Origin: Verrucomicrobiota bacterium
GTDB taxonomy: Bacteria > Verrucomicrobiota > Verrucomicrobiia > Opitutales > UBA953
Direction of reading: 5' to 3'
DNA: 10,817 bases
NCBI GenBank assembly: GCA_009924965.1
Contig: RFQN01000035.1
Coordinates: forward strand, 1-10,817
A model generated the notes under the pieces. The model was not told the origin of the DNA, searched no databases, and saw nothing but the letters and a program-made list of their open reading frames with translations. Positions 8,429-10,817 of this stretch are shown here, piece after piece (position 1 is the first letter of the stretch; each line of letters begins with the position of its first letter). The position numbers and the translations under genes are program-made.

Positions 8429-10717
8429 ATGCGACTGCGTCCCGCATTCCTAGCCTTGCTCGGCCTGCCCTTGGTCCAAGCCGCCGAGCCCGTCAGCTTC
8501 AGCCGCCAGATCCGCCCCATCCTCTCCGAGAACTGCATCGCCTGCCACGGACCCGACGAGAAGGCGCGCAAGGCCAAGCTGCGCCTCGACGACGAGGCCT
8601 CCGCGAAGGCCGACCGGAAAGGCGACATCGCGATCGTGCCCGGCAAGCCCGAGCTGAGCTCGCTCATCCAGCGCATCGAATCGAAGGACCCCGAGGAGGT
8701 CATGCCGCCGCCGAAGCAGCATAAGACGATTTCCCCCGAACAGCTGGCCCTGCTCAAGGCCTGGATCGCCCAAGGCGCGCCGTGGGGCAAGCACTGGTCC
8801 TACGAACCCGTGACCGCGGTCCCGGTCCCCGCGAACGGCGAGGCCAACCCGATCGACGCGTTCCTGCTCGAGCGCCTTCGTCAGGAGAAGCTCAGCTTCT
8901 CCGCCCGCGCCGACCAAACCCTGCTCATCCGCCGCACGGCCCTCGACCTCACCGGCCTGCCGCCGACGCCCGCCGAGCTGACGCGTTTCGCGCGCGCGCC
9001 GCAGGGCGAGATCGTCGACCACTACCTCGCGCAACCGGCCTTCGGCGAGCACTGGGCCCGCGGCTGGCTCGACCTCGCGCGCTATGCCGACAGCGCCGGC
9101 TACCCGAGCGACCCGGGCCGCAGCATCTGGCCTTACCGCGACTGGGTCATCCGCGCGCTCAACGCCAACCAACCCTACGACCGCTTCACCATCGAGCAGC
9201 TCGCGGGCGACCTGCTGCCGAACCCGACCCAGGACCAGCTGATCGCCACGGCGTTCCACCGCAACACGATGACGCAGAACGAGGGCGGCACCAGCGACGA
9301 GGAGTTCCGCGTCGCGGCCGTGATCGACCGCGTCAACACAACCTACGCGGTCTGGATGGGCACGACGATGGCCTGCGCGCAGTGCCACACGCACAAGTAC
9401 GACCCGATCACGCAGACCGAATACTTCCGCTCCTACGCCATCCTCAACCAGTCGGCAGATTCCGACAAGGCCGACGAGCGCCCGACGATGGAGGTCATCG
9501 CGCCGGAACAGAAGGCGGTCCGCGACGGGCTCCAGCGGAAGCTGACCGAGGCCGAAGCCCGGCACGCGCGCCAGCTCGGCGACCTCAAGGCCTCCTACGA
9601 GCAGGCCACCGAGCAGCTCCGCGCCGACCAGCAGAAGTCCCTCGCCGAAGCGGAGGCGCGCTACGCCAAGGCCTTGGCGGAAACGGAGACCCGCATGCGC
9701 GAGGCCTTCGCGAACGCCGCCCAAAGCCAGCTCACCTCCAACCGCGAGCAGTTCATCGGCATGGCCGAGCAGAAGTTCGCGCCCTTCAAGAGCCAGCTCG
9801 ACGAGCTCACGCGCACCAACAACGAGCTCAAGGGCTCACTCAAGACCAGCAACGAGCAGTCCGAAAAGGTCGCCGCCGAGGCCCGCAAGCTCGCCGCCGC
9901 GATGACGTCGACCAACCAGCAAGGCAGCTGGGGCGAACTGCAGCTGGCCCGTGTGGCGGAACTCACCGGCATGAAGGAGCACGTCGACTTCGAGACCCAG
10001 AGCTCGACAGCCGGCGAGCAGGGCAACCTCCGCCCCGACATGGTGATCTCGCTGCCGGGCGGCCGGAAGATCGTCGTCGACGCCAAGGCCCCGACGAAGA
10101 CCTACATCGAAGCCAGCCACGCCACCACGGAAGCCGAGCGCAGCCGCCTCCTCGCGGAGTTCGCGGCGAAGCTCGCCGACCACGCGCGCAAGCTCGGCGC
10201 CAAGGAATACTGGAACCAGTACAAACCCTCGCCGGAGTTCGTCATCCTCTTCCTGCCCAACGAGGCCCTCTTCAGCACGGCGCTGCAGCTCGACCCGATG
10301 CTCATCGAGAACGCCTGGGGCGAGAAGGTCATCATCGCCACGCCGGTCACGCTGCTCTCGGTCCTGCGCACCATCGCCCATTCCTGGGACCGCGTGGAAG
10401 TCGAGCAGCGCGCCGAGAAGGTCATCGAGATCGCGGAGAAGCTGCAGGACGGCGTCCGCCTCGCCAGCGAGCACTTCGCCGACGCCGGCAGCGGCCTGAA
10501 CAAGGCCGTGAAGGAATACAACGCCACCTTGGAGACCCTGCGTTCGCGCGTCTTCAACAACGCCGAGAAGCTCCTCACCGAAGGCGAGAAGCTGAAGGCC
10601 GAACGCCAGGTCGCCGACGGCGTCACGATCGACATCACCGCGCACGAGTCGCTGCCGGAAGTGAAGCGCCCGCGCCGGAACAAGGAACTGCCGGGCGAAG
10701 AGCCGCCGGCCGCCTAA
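8429..10717 (+). CDS. rmuC: Hybrid protein: PSCyt1-DUF1549 N-terminal half fused to RmuC C-terminal half
   Basis: A 762-aa reading frame joining two unrelated families. The left half has a signal peptide (1-19, ending VQAA), a PSCyt1 domain with CxxCH at C36-H40 and MPPPK near 93, and DUF1549 from NPIDAF (140) to a second CxxCH at C316-H320, continuing to about 360. It should be exported and heme-bearing. DUF1553 is absent. A Glu/Ala/Arg-rich coiled coil begins at about 365 and runs to about 425. The right half is RmuC, a family linked to limiting DNA rearrangements, with a PD-(D/E)xK nuclease-like core: GSWGELQLARVAELTGM (499-515), LRPDMVISLPGG (534-545, acidic D537), and VVDAKAP (549-555, with D551 and K553). 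The usual RmuC N-terminal membrane helix is missing. The halves prefer opposite sides of the membrane, so this is probably a deletion fusion, non-functional remnant or assembly join. No frameshift or stop is visible at the junction. In-frame ATGs at 9488 and 9695 could start a shorter RmuC product, without obvious ribosome sites. Family calls are firm; the fusion's reality is open. Confidence 0.85.
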   Translation: MRLRPAFLALLGLPLVQAAEPVSFSRQIRPILSENCIACHGPDEKARKAKLRLDDEASAKADRKGDIAIVPGKPELSSLIQRIESKDPEEVMPPPKQHKTISPEQLALLKAWIAQGAPWGKHWSYEPVTAVPVPANGEANPIDAFLLERLRQEKLSFSARADQTLLIRRTALDLTGLPPTPAELTRFARAPQGEIVDHYLAQPAFGEHWARGWLDLARYADSAGYPSDPGRSIWPYRDWVIRALNANQPYDRFTIEQLAGDLLPNPTQDQLIATAFHRNTMTQNEGGTSDEEFRVAAVIDRVNTTYAVWMGTTMACAQCHTHKYDPITQTEYFRSYAILNQSADSDKADERPTMEVIAPEQKAVRDGLQRKLTEAEARHARQLGDLKASYEQATEQLRADQQKSLAEAEARYAKALAETETRMREAFANAAQSQLTSNREQFIGMAEQKFAPFKSQLDELTRTNNELKGSLKTSNEQSEKVAAEARKLAAAMTSTNQQGSWGELQLARVAELTGMKEHVDFETQSSTAGEQGNLRPDMVISLPGGRKIVVDAKAPTKTYIEASHATTEAERSRLLAEFAAKLADHARKLGAKEYWNQYKPSPEFVILFLPNEALFSTALQLDPMLIENAWGEKVIIATPVTLLSVLRTIAHSWDRVEVEQRAEKVIEIAEKLQDGVRLASEHFADAGSGLNKAVKEYNATLETLRSRVFNNAEKLLTEGEKLKAERQVADGVTIDITAHESLPEVKRPRRNKELPGEEPPAA

Positions 10718-10730
10718 AGACGAACCCTGC

Positions 10731-10806
10731 TGGTGGAGCCGATGAGGTTCGAACTCACGGCCTCGTCATTGCGAACGACGCGCTCTACCAACTGAGCTAC
10801 GGCCCC
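10731..10806 (-). tRNA. tRNA-Ala (anticodon CGC)
   Basis: A complete 76-nt cloverleaf on the - strand. The acceptor stem GGGGCCG pairs with CGGCTCC and contains a G3-U70 wobble, the main identity element for alanyl-tRNA synthetase. The D arm is GCTC/GAGC with an AGTTGGTA loop. The anticodon stem CGTCG/TGACG holds the loop TTCGCAA, with anticodon CGC at 10771-10773, reading GCG codons. The T arm GTGAG/CTCAT carries a standard TTCGAAC loop. The discriminator base is A and the terminal CCA is encoded (10731-10733). It converges with the hybrid gene, whose stop is 13 nt away; only 11 bases remain upstream, so its promoter is outside the window. Confidence 0.97.
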
Positions 10807-10817
10807 ACACAGCAGGA

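Noticed and set aside
7483..8724. 413-codon + strand frame across the deacetylase lipoprotein gene
   Set aside because: It is antisense to a gene with all the main NodB motifs and a lipobox, and it crosses the divergent intergenic region without family similarity.
9836..10645. Antisense frame opposite the RmuC half
   Set aside because: It is low-complexity Leu/Gly/Ala/Arg translation mirroring the conserved RmuC core, with no independent support.

Overview
The window is a high-GC, gene-dense stretch of about 10.8 kb. Its contents point to a PVC-superphylum bacterium, most likely Verrucomicrobiota and possibly Planctomycetota. The evidence is two proteins with the planctomycete-type cytochrome c domain plus DUF1549 (PSCyt1/PSCyt2), a DUF1501 protein with a Tat-like leader, a DUF1080-like jelly-roll protein and a FAD-dependent oxidoreductase of the 'xanthan lyase-like' type. 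This combination is characteristic of that superphylum. No species can be named from the sequence alone.

Layout. Positions 6-7535 hold four genes on the + strand that look like one transcription unit: (1) a 1048-aa secreted PSCyt1-DUF1549-LamG-DUF1553 protein; (2) 4 nt later, a 481-aa Tat-exported DUF1501 protein; (3) after a 72-nt gap containing a perfect 9-bp palindrome, a 261-aa secreted jelly-roll (DUF1080-like) protein; (4) overlapping it by ATGA, a 692-aa secreted FAD-dependent oxidoreductase with a C-terminal golvesin/xanthan-lyase-type domain. A polysaccharide-deacetylase-type lipoprotein lies convergently on the - strand at 7546-8313. After a 115-bp divergent intergenic region, a + strand gene (8429-10717) encodes an unusual hybrid: the N-terminal half of a second PSCyt1-DUF1549 protein joined in frame, inside a coiled coil, to the C-terminal part of an RmuC protein. 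A tRNA-Ala(CGC) gene on the - strand (10731-10806) closes the window.

Function. All the protein-coding genes carry export signals, so the window is mostly about cell-envelope or periplasmic work. PSCyt1/DUF1549/DUF1553 and DUF1501 proteins form a recurrent pair in PVC bacteria, often linked by context to polysaccharide use, but their biochemical role is not established. The jelly-roll plus FAD oxidoreductase pair would fit oxidative processing of a glycan or glycoside; that is an inference.

The item most worth checking is the PSCyt1-DUF1549::RmuC hybrid. Its left half should be exported and heme-loaded, while its right half is a family normally found facing the cytoplasm. It lacks DUF1553, the usual DUF1501 neighbour and RmuC's N-terminal membrane anchor. 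A single in-frame deletion, or an assembly join between two loci, explains this most simply; a real new architecture is possible but needs proof. Most start codons in the window also lack a visible Shine-Dalgarno sequence.
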